From Caulobacter sp. FWC2 (GTDB lineage: Bacteria; Pseudomonadota; Alphaproteobacteria; Caulobacterales; Caulobacteraceae), in assembly GCF_002742625.1 (NCBI RefSeq), contig NZ_PEBF01000001.1:4774001-4838000 (forward strand): a stretch of 64,000 nucleotides of DNA. The letters are read 5' to 3'. A program made the translations under genes and the position numbers. This document shows, piece after piece, positions 29,328 through 38,391 of this stretch. Below the pieces are notes generated by a model that saw only the letters and a list, made by a program, of their open reading frames with translations, did no database searches and was not told the DNA's origin. Each line of letters opens with the position of its first letter. Position 1 is the first letter of the stretch.

Positions 29328-30065
29328 CTACTCCCGCCGCAGGATCTTGTCCGTCAGCACCTTCCCCAGCATCCCAGCGCGGAAGGTCTTCTTCATCGCG
29401 ACGGGATCGTAGTCGTCGCTCTCGACCCATTCGCTGAACGTCAGCCCCTTGGGTTCGCCGACCTCCAGATATTGCTCGAACACATAGTCCAGCACGCCGG
29501 TGTTGCCGTGCTTGATATGCAGGTAGCGCGGCGACAGCTGCTCCATCGCCTCGCGGATCGGCAGGCCCAGGCGGTAGTGGGCGTAGAACACGCTCATGAT
29601 CCCCGCCCGGTCCGCGCCCGACTTGCAGTGCATCAGGGCCGGATATTCGATCGTCTCGAACAGTTCCTTGGCGCCGCGCACCCGCTCGCGGATCGGGACC
29701 TCGCGCGAGGTGATGGTGAAGTCGACGAAGTTCAGGCCCAGGCGCTGGCAGGCGTCCTTTTCCAGCGCGTAGAAGCTGCCGTCAAAGCCGCCGCGCAGGT
29801 TCACGATGGTCTTGATCCCGCGCCGCTTCCACCAGGCCAGCTGGAATGGCCAGGGCTGGTTGGCGCGGACCAGCTCGGGGCTGATCCAGTGGGCGTTCGA
29901 AAAGCCCAGCCGCAGATAGGCGTGGTCGTTCCACAGATAGTGGAGATAGGTCTTGAACCGGCCCAAGGGCGTGGCGAGGTCGAACTTGGCCAAGGCGATG
30001 GGATCCTTCGGAAACTCGCCGCCTAAGTAGGGGTATCGGCCCCGAAAGGCAAAAGCCGCCCTCAT
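29328..30065 (-). CDS. PTP/dual-specificity-like phosphatase
   Basis: A 245-residue protein with the Cys phosphatase signature HCKSGADRAG (CX5R, Cys near residue 145) and a supporting KTIVNLRGGFDGSFYALEK segment upstream that resembles the family's substrate loop. Start taken at 30065 (MRAAFAFRGRYPYLGG); the open frame extends to 30317 but would overlap msbA on the other strand. No signal peptide. The targets could be phosphoproteins, phosphoinositides or lipid phosphates. The divergent placement against msbA-waaA-lpxK makes a role in envelope lipid phosphate turnover possible but unproven. Confidence 0.87.
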   Translation of the reverse strand: MRAAFAFRGRYPYLGGEFPKDPIALAKFDLATPLGRFKTYLHYLWNDHAYLRLGFSNAHWISPELVRANQPWPFQLAWWKRRGIKTIVNLRGGFDGSFYALEKDACQRLGLNFVDFTITSREVPIRERVRGAKELFETIEYPALMHCKSGADRAGIMSVFYAHYRLGLPIREAMEQLSPRYLHIKHGNTGVLDYVFEQYLEVGEPKGLTFSEWVESDDYDPVAMKKTFRAGMLGKVLTDKILRRE

Positions 30066-30137
30066 GGTGTCGCTTTTCCCGGACACTGCGTCCGCCACGT
30101 CCTTGACAGCCCCGCCCACAAATCCGACCCCTCCGCC

Positions 30138-31958
30138 ATGACCACGCCGGACACTCAACCCTCGAACCGCGCCTTGATGGGCCGGATGTGGCGTGAGTTC
30201 CTGAAAGCCCGCTGGAAGGGCCTGGTGGTTTCGGTCGTCAGCGCCGCGATCGTCGCCGCGCTTTCTGTGAAGCTGGCCAAGATCATCGAGCCGGCCATCG
30301 ACCAGCTGATCACTCATCCCCGCGCCGGCGCGATCTGGACCATTCCGTTGACCATCGCCGGGCTAGCGCTCGCGCGCGGCGTCTTCCAGGTCATCCAGGC
30401 CAATGTCATCAACCGCATCGGCAACGGCGTCGTGGGCGACATGCAGGTGCGGCTGTTCGGCCGCCTGATCCGCTCGGACCTGCAGCGCCTGCGCGGCGCC
30501 CATTCCGGTTCCTACGTCGCCTCGGTGCTGTATGACGCCGGCCTGATCCGCGAGGCGGCGACGACCGGCGTGGTCAACTATGTGCGCGAAGGCCTGACCG
30601 TGATCGGCGCGTTGCTGGCGATGTTCAGCCTGGAGCCGATCCTGGCGGCCGGCGTGCTGGTCGTCGCGCCGCTGGCCAGCCTGATCATCCGCGGCTTCTC
30701 GAAGAAGACCACCAAGGCCGCCAAGGGCGCCATGGGCGAGACCTCCAATCTCTCGACCGCGATCATGGAGAGCCTGGACGGAGTCAAGATCGTCAAGATG
30801 GAGAACCGCGAGGCCTATGAGGAGGCGCGGGTCGCCGCCGTGGTCGCGCGCCGCCAGCGCCACCTGATGAAGGGCAGCAACGCCCGGGCCATGGCCGCGC
30901 CGGCGACCGAGACCTTCACGACCTTCATCGTGGCCGTGGTCTTCGCCTATGCCGGCTGGCGGGCGACGACAGGCGCCCTGACGCTGGGCCCCTTCGCCCT
31001 GGCGCCGCTGACGGCCGGGGTGTTCTTCGCCTTCATGACCAGCCTGCTGATGGCCGCCCAGTCGCTGCGCCAGGTGGCCAACCTGCAGACCGTGTTCGCC
31101 GAGGGCCTGACCGCCGGCCGCCGCCTGTTCGCCGCCCTCGACGTCGCGCCGGCCATAATCGACCCCGCCGACGCCAAGGCCCTGCCGGCCGGCGACAGCG
31201 CCATCGCACTGGATCATGTGACCTTCTCGTACGGGTCCGAAATCCCGGCCCTGTCGGACGTCTCGATCGCCGCGCGCAAGGGCGAGACCGTCGCCCTGGT
31301 CGGCCCGTCGGGCGGCGGCAAGAGCTCGATCCTGAACCTGATCCCGCGCTTCTACGACGTGACGGCTGGGGCGGTGACCATCGACGGCCATGACGTGCGC
31401 TCCGTCACCCTGGCCTCCCTGCGCGACCGCATCGCCCTGGTCACCCAGGAGCCGTTCCTGTTCGACGACAGCATCCGAGCCAACATCGCCTATGCCCGTC
31501 CCGGCGCCAGCCAGCTGGAGATCGAGGCCGCCGCTCGCCAGGCCGCCGCCCACGACTTCATTCTTGAGCTGCCCGAGGGCTACGACACCGCCGTCGGCGA
31601 GGCCGGGGCGCGACTGTCGGGCGGTCAGCGCCAGCGCATCGCCATCGCCCGCGCGTTCCTGAAGGACGCCCCGATCCTGCTTCTGGACGAGGCCACCAGC
31701 GCGCTGGACACCGAGAGCGAGGCCCAGGTCCAGGCGGCGCTGGAGCGGCTGATGGCCGGCCGCGCGACGATCCTGATCGCCCACCGCCTGTCTACCGTGA
31801 AGAACGCCGACCGCCTCTACGTGATCGAGAAGGGCCGCGTCGTCGAGACGGGGACCCACGCCGAGCTGGTCCGCGCCGGCGGCCTGTACGCCCGCCTGGC
31901 CAAGGCCCAGGACCTCGACCACGTCACGGAGGCCCCCGCCCTGGAGAAGGACGCTTGA
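30138..31958 (+). CDS. msbA: Lipid A exporter-type ABC transporter MsbA
   Basis: A 606-residue half-transporter with six membrane segments followed by an ATPase domain. Walker A is [10 protein letters not shown] (about 387-396), the Q loop [20 protein letters not shown], signature [15 protein letters not shown] (about 491), Walker [13 protein letters not shown] and the H loop [13 protein letters not shown]. The dimer flips lipid A-core across the inner membrane. It heads a tightly packed operon: DUF374 acyltransferase (TTGA overlap), CDF exporter, waaA, lpxK, which supports the lipid A assignment over a general drug exporter. Confidence 0.9.
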   Translation: MTTPDTQPSNRALMGRMWREFLKARWKGLVVSVVSAAIVAALSVKLAKIIEPAIDQLITHPRAGAIWTIPLTIAGLALARGVFQVIQANVINRIGNGVVGDMQVRLFGRLIRSDLQRLRGAHSGSYVASVLYDAGLIREAATTGVVNYVREGLTVIGALLAMFSLEPILAAGVLVVAPLASLIIRGFSKKTTKAAKGAMGETSNLSTAIMESLDGVKIVKMENREAYEEARVAAVVARRQRHLMKGSNARAMAAPATETFTTFIVAVVFAYAGWRATTGALTLGPFALAPLTAGVFFAFMTSLLMAAQSLRQVANLQTVFAEGLTAGRRLFAALDVAPAIIDPADAKALPAGDSAIALDHVTFSYGSEIPALSDVSIAARKGETVALVGPSGGGKSSILNLIPRFYDVTAGAVTIDGHDVRSVTLASLRDRIALVTQEPFLFDDSIRANIAYARPGASQLEIEAAARQAAAHDFILELPEGYDTAVGEAGARLSGGQRQRIAIARAFLKDAPILLLDEATSALDTESEAQVQAALERLMAGRATILIAHRLSTVKNADRLYVIEKGRVVETGTHAELVRAGGLYARLAKAQDLDHVTEAPALEKDA

Positions 31959-32653
31959 GACCTCTGCGTTCGCCTTTCGTGACCTGGCTGCTGTCCTCGC
32001 TGTTCGCCGGCTATTCCAAGGCGGTCTACGCCACGCTGCGGATGACCGAGGAGGGCCGCGAGCAGGCCGAGGCCGTCTGGGCGCAAGGCCGCGAGACCGG
32101 CGTCGGGGCGATCCTGTGCTTCTGGCACTCGCGCATCCCGATGTCGCCGCTCAGCTGGCCGCAGGACCCGGCCCGCCAGGACATGCGCGCCCTGATCTCG
32201 CGCTCCAGCGACGGCGAGTTCATCGCCCGCACGGTCGAGAAGCTAGGCTTCCCCGCCATCCGCGGCTCGTCGGCCAAGAAGACGGATCTGGCCAAGAACA
32301 AGCATGGCGAGCAGGCCTTTCGCGACATGGTCCAGTGGGTCAGGGGCGGCGGCGGCATCGCCATCACCCCCGACGGCCCGCGCGGCCCGGCCGAGCACAT
32401 GGAGAAGGGCACGCCCTCCCTCGCCCGCGTCACCGGCGCGCCGGTGATCTTCGTGGGTCTGGCCGCCAAGCCGTGCCTTCGCCTGGGCTCCTGGGACCAG
32501 ACCGTGATCCCCCTGCCCTTCGCCAAGGCCGCCATGGTCTGGGACGGCCCGACCGGGGCCGGACGGGGCGACGACGTCGACCAGCTGGTCGAAAGCTGGG
32601 CCGATCGCCTTTCGGCCGTAACCCGCCGCGCCGAACAGCTGGTGCAAGATTGA
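31955..32653 (+). CDS. DUF374 lysophospholipid acyltransferase-like protein
   Basis: A 232-residue protein with TTG start overlapping the msbA stop. The DUF374 pattern is ILCFWHSRIPMSPLSW (the His of an acyltransferase-type HX4 motif), FPAIRGSSAKKTD, and GIAITPDGPRGPAEHMEKGT (PDGPRGP loop), all recalling the LpxL/PlsC acyltransferase superfamily. It has one N-terminal hydrophobic helix. It is usually linked to lipid A or Kdo genes in alphaproteobacteria, as here. Its exact acyl donor and acceptor are unknown. Confidence 0.88.
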   Translation: MRPLRSPFVTWLLSSLFAGYSKAVYATLRMTEEGREQAEAVWAQGRETGVGAILCFWHSRIPMSPLSWPQDPARQDMRALISRSSDGEFIARTVEKLGFPAIRGSSAKKTDLAKNKHGEQAFRDMVQWVRGGGGIAITPDGPRGPAEHMEKGTPSLARVTGAPVIFVGLAAKPCLRLGSWDQTVIPLPFAKAAMVWDGPTGAGRGDDVDQLVESWADRLSAVTRRAEQLVQD

Positions 32654-32684
32654 TCCGACCCGCCCTTGGTGGGATGTAGGACCC

Positions 32685-33686
32685 ATGCCGCACGATCACT
32701 CCGGACACGCCCACGACCATAAGCACGACCATGATCACTCTGATCATGATCACGGGGGCGGTCACGACCATCACCACGGCCACAGTCACCACGGCCACAG
32801 CCACGCGCCCAAGGACTTCGGCCGCGCCTTCGCCATCGGCACGGCGCTGAACCTGGGCTTCGTGCTGGTCGAGGCCGGCGCCGGCCTGATCACCCATTCG
32901 CTGGCCCTGCTGGCCGACGCCGGCCACAACCTCTCGGACGTGCTGGGCCTGCTGCTGGCCTGGGGCGCGGCCGTGCTGGCCAAGCGCGCGCCAAGCGCGC
33001 GCCGCACCTATGGCCTGCGCAAGGGCACCATCCTGGCCTCGCTGGGCAACGCCGCCCTGCTGCTGGTCGCCGTCGGGGCCATCGCCTGGGAAGCCATCCG
33101 CCGCTTCGCCACGCCCGAGCCGATCCAGACCGGCCCGGTGATGATCGTCGCCGCCATCGGCATCGTCATCAACACCGCCACGGCCCTGATGTTCATGAAG
33201 GGCAGCAAGGACGACCTGAACGTCCGCGGGGCCTTCCTGCACATGGCCGCCGACGCCGGCGTCTCGGCCGGGGTGGTGGTCGCGGCCTTCGCCATGGGCG
33301 TCACCGGCTGGATGTGGCTGGACCCCGTGGTCAGCCTGGCCATCGTCGTGGTCATCGTGCTGGGCACCTGGGGCCTGCTGCGCGACTCGCTGGACATGGC
33401 CCTGGACGCCGCCCCGCGCGGGATCGACACCGGCAAGGTCCGCGCCTGGCTGGCCGGCCGCCCCGGCGTCAGTGAGGTCCACGACCTGCACATCTGGGCG
33501 ATGAGCACGACCGAGACGGCCTTGACGGCTCATATTGTCCGACCGCTCGGCGACGACCACGACCAGTTCCTGCACGACGCCTGCTCGGAGCTCGCCAGCA
33601 AATTCAAGATCGGCCACGTGACCATCCAGGTCGAGACCAGCCACGGCGCTCACAGCTGCGCCCTGGCGCCTGCCGATGTCGTTTAG
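32685..33686 (+). CDS. CDF cation efflux transporter (zinc-type)
   Basis: A 333-residue CzcD/ZitB-like exporter. A His/Asp-rich N-terminus (residues 3-41) is followed by six membrane segments. The metal site residues are in TM2 (ADAGHNLSDVLG, HxxxD) and TM5 (LHMAADAGVSAG, HxxxD). The C-terminal cytoplasmic metal-binding domain has VHDLHIWAMSTTETALTAHI. It expels Zn2+ (perhaps Co2+ or Cd2+) in exchange for protons. It is unusual that it sits inside the lipid A/Kdo operon, between DUF374 and waaA, with only 31 and 9 bp gaps. Confidence 0.95.
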   Translation: MPHDHSGHAHDHKHDHDHSDHDHGGGHDHHHGHSHHGHSHAPKDFGRAFAIGTALNLGFVLVEAGAGLITHSLALLADAGHNLSDVLGLLLAWGAAVLAKRAPSARRTYGLRKGTILASLGNAALLLVAVGAIAWEAIRRFATPEPIQTGPVMIVAAIGIVINTATALMFMKGSKDDLNVRGAFLHMAADAGVSAGVVVAAFAMGVTGWMWLDPVVSLAIVVVIVLGTWGLLRDSLDMALDAAPRGIDTGKVRAWLAGRPGVSEVHDLHIWAMSTTETALTAHIVRPLGDDHDQFLHDACSELASKFKIGHVTIQVETSHGAHSCALAPADVV

Positions 33687-33695
33687 GGGCGTGGT

Positions 33696-34943
33696 GTGAT
33701 CCGGCCGTCCGCCCTGGCGCTCTACCGGGCCGCCACGGGCCTTCTTGAACCGCTCGCGCCCTCGCTGCTCGCTGCCCGCGCCCGCAAGGGCAAGGAGGAC
33801 CCGGCCCGGATCGCCGAACGGCTGGCGAGGGCTCCGACGACGCGTCCCGACGGACCGCTGGTCTGGCTGCACGGCGCCAGCGTCGGCGAGAGCCTGTCGA
33901 TCCTGCCGCTGGTCGATCGCCTGCGCGCCGAGCGCCCAGACGTCGCGGTGCTGGTCACCTCGGGCACCACCACCTCGGCCGCCCTGCTGGCCCAGCGCCT
34001 GCCGGCCGGTGCGATCCACCAGTACGTGCCGGTCGACGCCCCCGGCGCGGCGCGGCGGTTCATCGACCGCTGGAAGCCGAGCCTGGCCGTCTTCGTCGAG
34101 AGCGAGCTGTGGCCGAACCTGCTGCTGGAGGCCAAGGCCGCTGGTGTGCGCCTGGCCTTGGTCTCGGCCAAGCTGTCGGACCGCAGCTTCGCCAGTTGGC
34201 GAAGGCGCCCCGACGCGGCCCGCCTGTTGCTGTCGAACTTCGACCTGATCCTGGCCCAGGACGCCCGCGCTCACCAGCGCTTCGAGGCCCTGGGCGGCCA
34301 AGTCGCCGGCGAGGCCGACCTGAAGTTCGGCGCCGCGCCGTTGCCGGTGGACGAGGCCGTCCTAAATGCCGAGCGCGCCCGTTTCGCCCGTCCGCCCCTG
34401 CTGATCGCCAGCACCCATCCGGGTGAGGACGAGATCGCGCTGGACGCCATAGCCTCCCTGCCCGACCGGCCGCCGGTCGTCCTGGCCCCGCGCCATGTCG
34501 AGCGCGGCCCGGCGATCGTCGCCTTGGCCAAGGCCCGAGGCCTGTCCGCCGCCCTCCGCAGTCAATCCCGCGACACCGCCGACGTCCTCGTCGCCGACAC
34601 CCTTGGCGAGATGGGACTGTGGTTCCGCCTGGCCGGGACCTCGGTCATCGCAGGCAGCCTGGTCGAGGGCATCGGCGGCCACAACCCGCTGGAGGCCGCG
34701 CGGCTGGACCGCCCGGCGATCAGCGGCCCGTTCGTCGACAACTGGAACTCGGCTTTCGCCGGCCTGGACGCGGTCGGCGGCGTGGTCATGACCTCGCCCG
34801 AGGGCCTGGGCGATGCAATCGCCACCGACCTCGCCGATCCCATCGCCGCCAAGATCCGCGCCGCCCGCGCCCGGAGCTTCGTCGACATCCGCGACGCCGA
34901 GGCCCGCGTCGGCCTGTCCCGCATTCTTGAGCTGGTTCCATGA
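33696..34943 (+). CDS. waaA: 3-deoxy-D-manno-octulosonic acid (Kdo) transferase
   Basis: A 415-residue inner-membrane glycosyltransferase that adds Kdo to lipid IVA. GTG start. Motifs are VWLHGASVGESLSILPLVD (catalytic Glu), VTSGTTTSAALLAQRLP, VFVESELWPNLLLEAKAAGV, LIASTHPGEDEIALDAI and GGHNPLEAARLDRPAISGPF. The usual strong N-terminal membrane anchor is weak here. The stop overlaps lpxK (ATGA). Confidence 0.95.
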   Translation: MIRPSALALYRAATGLLEPLAPSLLAARARKGKEDPARIAERLARAPTTRPDGPLVWLHGASVGESLSILPLVDRLRAERPDVAVLVTSGTTTSAALLAQRLPAGAIHQYVPVDAPGAARRFIDRWKPSLAVFVESELWPNLLLEAKAAGVRLALVSAKLSDRSFASWRRRPDAARLLLSNFDLILAQDARAHQRFEALGGQVAGEADLKFGAAPLPVDEAVLNAERARFARPPLLIASTHPGEDEIALDAIASLPDRPPVVLAPRHVERGPAIVALAKARGLSAALRSQSRDTADVLVADTLGEMGLWFRLAGTSVIAGSLVEGIGGHNPLEAARLDRPAISGPFVDNWNSAFAGLDAVGGVVMTSPEGLGDAIATDLADPIAAKIRAARARSFVDIRDAEARVGLSRILELVP

Positions 34944-35947
34944 AACTCGGCACGCCCCGCTGGTGGTACGTCAAGACCGGCGGTCCCGCCCCGCTGACCC
35001 GCGCCCTGCTGACCCCGTTGTCGTGGATCTGGTCGGACGCCACCCGCCGCCGCATCGCCCGCACCACGCCCGCCATCGTCGGCGCGCCGGTGATCTGCGT
35101 CGGCAATGTCACCATGGGCGGGGCGGGCAAGACGCCGATCGTCCGCGAACTGCTGCTGATCCTGACCCGGCGCGGCGTCGAGGCCCACGGCCTGTCGCGC
35201 GGCTATGGCGGCAAGTCCAAGGGTCCGACCCGCGTCGACACGGCCCGCCACACCGCCAAGGACGTCGGCGACGAGCCGCTGATGCTGGCCCAGGACTTCC
35301 CGATGTGGGTGTCGGTGGACCGCGTCGCCGGGGCCCGCGCCGCCGCCCGGGCCGGGGCCCAGGCCGTGGTCATGGACGACGGCCACCAGAACCCCACGGT
35401 GCGCAAGGCCCTGTCCCTGGTGGTGGTCGACGGCGAGACCCGCAATGGCGAGTGGCCGTTCGGCGATGGCCGCGTCTTCCCCGCCGGCCCGATGCGCGAG
35501 CCGCTGAAGGTGGGGCTGTCGCGCGCCGACGCGGTGATCGTGCTGCTGCCGCTCGATGTCGCCCAGCCCGACTTCGACCTGCTGGTCGAGTTCGGCGACA
35601 TGCCGGTGCTGGTCGCGAGGCTGGAGGCCGCCGCCCCCGTGCCCAAGGGTCCGCAGGTCGGCTTCGCCGGCATCGGCAAGCCGTGGAAGGTCGAGAAGGC
35701 CCTCACCGCCGCCGGCTGCCAGCTGGTCGACTTCGCCCCGTTCCCCGACCACGGCGAGTATGACGAGGCGACGCTGAAGATGCTGGAAAGCCGCGCCGAA
35801 GCCTATGGCGCGGGCCTGGTCACCACCGAGAAGGACTGGGTCCGCCTGCCGGCCAAGTGGCGCGAGAAGGTCACGCCGTGGCCCGTCCGCGCCCGCTTCG
35901 ATGACGAGGCCGCCGTCGGGAAACTGCTGGCGAAGGCGGGGCTTTAG
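34940..35947 (+). CDS. lpxK: Tetraacyldisaccharide 4'-kinase LpxK
   Basis: A 335-residue membrane-associated kinase that phosphorylates the 4' position of lipid A disaccharide. The P-loop is GNVTMGGAGKTP (residues 55-66), followed by LSRGYGGKSKGPTRVD, VGDEPLMLA and VMDDGHQNPTV, all diagnostic. It overlaps waaA by 4 bp, and its stop is 1 nt from that of the convergent amidohydrolase gene. Caulobacter lipid A is reported to have unusual phosphate and sugar content, so it is of interest that the 4'-kinase is intact. Confidence 0.95.
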   Translation: MKLGTPRWWYVKTGGPAPLTRALLTPLSWIWSDATRRRIARTTPAIVGAPVICVGNVTMGGAGKTPIVRELLLILTRRGVEAHGLSRGYGGKSKGPTRVDTARHTAKDVGDEPLMLAQDFPMWVSVDRVAGARAAARAGAQAVVMDDGHQNPTVRKALSLVVVDGETRNGEWPFGDGRVFPAGPMREPLKVGLSRADAVIVLLPLDVAQPDFDLLVEFGDMPVLVARLEAAAPVPKGPQVGFAGIGKPWKVEKALTAAGCQLVDFAPFPDHGEYDEATLKMLESRAEAYGAGLVTTEKDWVRLPAKWREKVTPWPVRARFDDEAAVGKLLAKAGL

Positions 35948-35948
35948 C

Positions 35949-37235
35949 CTACTTGTAGACCACCCCGCCCTTGATCACCGACGTCACATGCTGCAGCACC
36001 GTCACGTCGCTCAAGGGGTCGCCCTTCACCGCGATCAGGTCCGCCGCCTTGCCGGGGGCCAGGCTGCCTATCTCATTCGACAGCGAGAAGTGATCGGCCG
36101 CGTTGACCGTCGCCGTCTGGATGGCTTCCAGCGGGGTCAGGCCCGCCTTGACCAGCAGCGCGAACTCGCCAGCGTTGTCGCCGTGGGCCGAGACGCCCGT
36201 GTCGGTGCCGAAGGCGATCTTGACCCCGCCTTCGTGGGCGCGGCGGGCCATGGCCAGCATCTTCGGGCCGGCTTCCAACGCCTTGGCCGTCTGGTTGGGG
36301 GTCAGGAAGTTGTTCGGACCCGAGGCGATCCGGTAGACGAAGTCGCCGGCCATCAGGGTCGGCACCAGATAGGCGCCGTTCTTCTTGAACAGGGCGATGC
36401 TGTCGCCGTCCAGATAGGTGCCGTGCTCGATCGAGTCGCCGCCGGCCCGCAGGAAGCTGTTGATGCCGTCGACGCCGTGGGCGTGAGCGGTGACCTTGCG
36501 GCCCATGCGGTGGGCGGCGTCGACAATGGCCTTCAGCTCGTCGTCGGAAAATTGCTGCGAGAGGCCCGCGGCGGTGTTGGAGAGAACACCCCCCGTGGCG
36601 GTGATCTTGATGATGTCGGCGCCCAGCCAGACCTGCTCGCGCGTGGCGCGGCGGCAGTCGTCGGCGCCCGAGCACACCGAGGTCGGCCGCAGCACGTGCA
36701 TGACCTCCTCGCTATAGCCGTTGACGTCGGCATGGCCGCCGTGGATCGACACGGCCGAGCCGGCGGCGATGATCCGGGGACCGGGCACGTCGCCGCGCTT
36801 GATGCCGTCGCGCAGGGCGAAGATCGCCTTGTTGTCGCCGCCCAGGTCGGCGACCGTGGTGAAGCCGGCCATCAGCGTCTTGCGGGCGAAGCCGGCCCCG
36901 ACCATGGCCTCGTCGGCGGGGCCGCGCGTCACCGCGTTCAGGCGCGAATTGGGGCTCTGTTCGTGGGTCAGGTGGACGTGGCTGTCGATCAGGCCCGGCA
37001 GGACGAAGCTGTCCTTCAAATCCACGACCTTGCCGCCCGGCTCGGCGACATAGCCGTCGACGATCTTGCTGACCTTGCCGTTCTCCAGCACCACGGTCTT
37101 GGCCGTCTCGACCTTGCCCGCGGCCGGATCGGCCAGCAGCTTGCCGGCCTGCACGAAGACCGTTTCAGCGCAGGCGACGCTGGACAGCGCCCCGGCCAGA
37201 GCCAGGGCGCAGACGCCCGTCAGCAGCTTCTTCAT
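35949..37235 (-). CDS. Exported amidohydrolase (prolidase/imidazolonepropionase-like)
   Basis: A 428-residue metal-dependent hydrolase with a Sec signal peptide (MKKLLTGVCALALAGALSSV, cleavage near ACA-ET). The metal site motifs are GLIDSHVHLTHEQ (HxH), IKITATGGVLS (carboxylated Lys region), VTAHAHGVDG and GTDTGVSAHGDN (Asp). Members of this group in Caulobacter include Xaa-Arg/Lys dipeptidases (prolidase-like), so a periplasmic dipeptidase is plausible. It shares the strand with the APH-family gene upstream (gap 6 bp), so the two may be cotranscribed. Confidence 0.92.
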   Translation of the reverse strand: MKKLLTGVCALALAGALSSVACAETVFVQAGKLLADPAAGKVETAKTVVLENGKVSKIVDGYVAEPGGKVVDLKDSFVLPGLIDSHVHLTHEQSPNSRLNAVTRGPADEAMVGAGFARKTLMAGFTTVADLGGDNKAIFALRDGIKRGDVPGPRIIAAGSAVSIHGGHADVNGYSEEVMHVLRPTSVCSGADDCRRATREQVWLGADIIKITATGGVLSNTAAGLSQQFSDDELKAIVDAAHRMGRKVTAHAHGVDGINSFLRAGGDSIEHGTYLDGDSIALFKKNGAYLVPTLMAGDFVYRIASGPNNFLTPNQTAKALEAGPKMLAMARRAHEGGVKIAFGTDTGVSAHGDNAGEFALLVKAGLTPLEAIQTATVNAADHFSLSNEIGSLAPGKAADLIAVKGDPLSDVTVLQHVTSVIKGGVVYK

Positions 37236-37241
37236 CGGTCG

Positions 37242-38324
37242 CTAGGCCCCCGCCTTCTGCGCGAACGACCAGGCCCCCTTGGCCAGGATCGGCACGCGCG
37301 CCTCCATCAGCTGCGCATGGGCGCTGGCGGCCGTGCCGTCACGGACGCGGCCGACGATGCCCTGGCAGATGCCGGCCAGTCTGAAGAGGTTATAGGCGAA
37401 ATACCAGTCCAGCTCGGGCAGGCCGTCGCGGCCGGTGGCCTTGCAGTAGCGCTCGACCGCCTCGGGGATGGTCGGGATGCCATAGGTCGTCAGGTCCTCG
37501 ACGCCGGACAGGCCGCCCCGCTGGTCGGACGGCATCACCCAGTTCATCAGGAAATAGCTGAAGTCGGCCAGCGGATTGCCCAGGGTCGACAGCTCCCAGT
37601 CCAGCACGGCGATGACGCGCGGCTCGGTCGGATGCAGGATCATGTTGTCGAGGCGGTAGTCGCCATGGACGATCGAGGTCTTGTCGTCGACCGGGCAGCT
37701 CTTGGGCAGCCAGTCGATCAAGTGGTCCATCTCGTCGATCTTGGTCGTCTCGGACGCCCGGTACTGCTTGGTCCAGCGGTCGATCTGGCGGGCGAAATAG
37801 TTGCCCGGCTTGCCATAGTCGGCCAGGCCCACGGCGGCGTAGTCGACAGTGTGCAGGGCCGCCAGGGTGTCGATCTGGGCCTCGTAGATAGCCCGGCGCT
37901 CGGCGGGCTGGTAGTCGGGCAGGGTTCCATCCCACAGGATCCGGCCCTCGACGTTCTCCATCACGTAGAAGATCGTGCCGATGACGTCCTCGTCCATGCA
38001 CAGGGCGTAGGCCTTGGCGACGGGGAAGTCGGCCTTGTTCAGGCCCGAGATCACCTTGTACTCGCGGTCGACGGCATGGGCGCTGGGCAGCAGCTTGCCC
38101 GGCGGCTTGCGGCGCAGGACGTACCGCTTGCCCGGCGTGACCAGTTGGTAGGTCGGGTTCGACTGGCCGCCCTTGAACTGGCGGACCTCCAGCGGACCGG
38201 CATAGCCCTCGACGTTGGCTTCCAGCCAGGTCGCCAGCTTGGCCTCGTCGATCGCATGGCGCGGGTCGACCGGCTTGGTGCCCGAGTTCATGTCCTGGGC
38301 GGACTGTTCGGCGGCTTCGGCCAT
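37242..38324 (-). CDS. APH-family phosphotransferase (ACAD10-like)
   Basis: A 360-residue aminoglycoside phosphotransferase-fold protein. Features are FKGGQSNPTYQLV (glycine-rich loop), YVLRRKPPGKLLPSAHAVDR (Lys), SIVHGDYRLDNMILHP (catalytic HGDxxxxN) and VLDWELSTLGNPLADFSYF (metal Asp). This is the branch linked to acyl-CoA dehydrogenase ACAD10/11, probably acting on hydroxyacyl substrates rather than antibiotics. Start ATG 38324 has a GGGGAGA ribosome binding site; the open frame extends to 38384 without one. Confidence 0.92.
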   Translation of the reverse strand: MAEAAEQSAQDMNSGTKPVDPRHAIDEAKLATWLEANVEGYAGPLEVRQFKGGQSNPTYQLVTPGKRYVLRRKPPGKLLPSAHAVDREYKVISGLNKADFPVAKAYALCMDEDVIGTIFYVMENVEGRILWDGTLPDYQPAERRAIYEAQIDTLAALHTVDYAAVGLADYGKPGNYFARQIDRWTKQYRASETTKIDEMDHLIDWLPKSCPVDDKTSIVHGDYRLDNMILHPTEPRVIAVLDWELSTLGNPLADFSYFLMNWVMPSDQRGGLSGVEDLTTYGIPTIPEAVERYCKATGRDGLPELDWYFAYNLFRLAGICQGIVGRVRDGTAASAHAQLMEARVPILAKGAWSFAQKAGA

Positions 38325-38391
38325 GGCGCTTCTCCCCAACGCTTGTTTGAACAGGGAGTTTAGAGGGTGAAGCGCGGGGCGCAAGCCACCA

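Noticed and set aside
35805..38363. 852-codon open frame overlapping the amidohydrolase and APH genes
   Set aside because: Both opposite-strand genes have complete catalytic motifs and signal or start context. The long frame has none.
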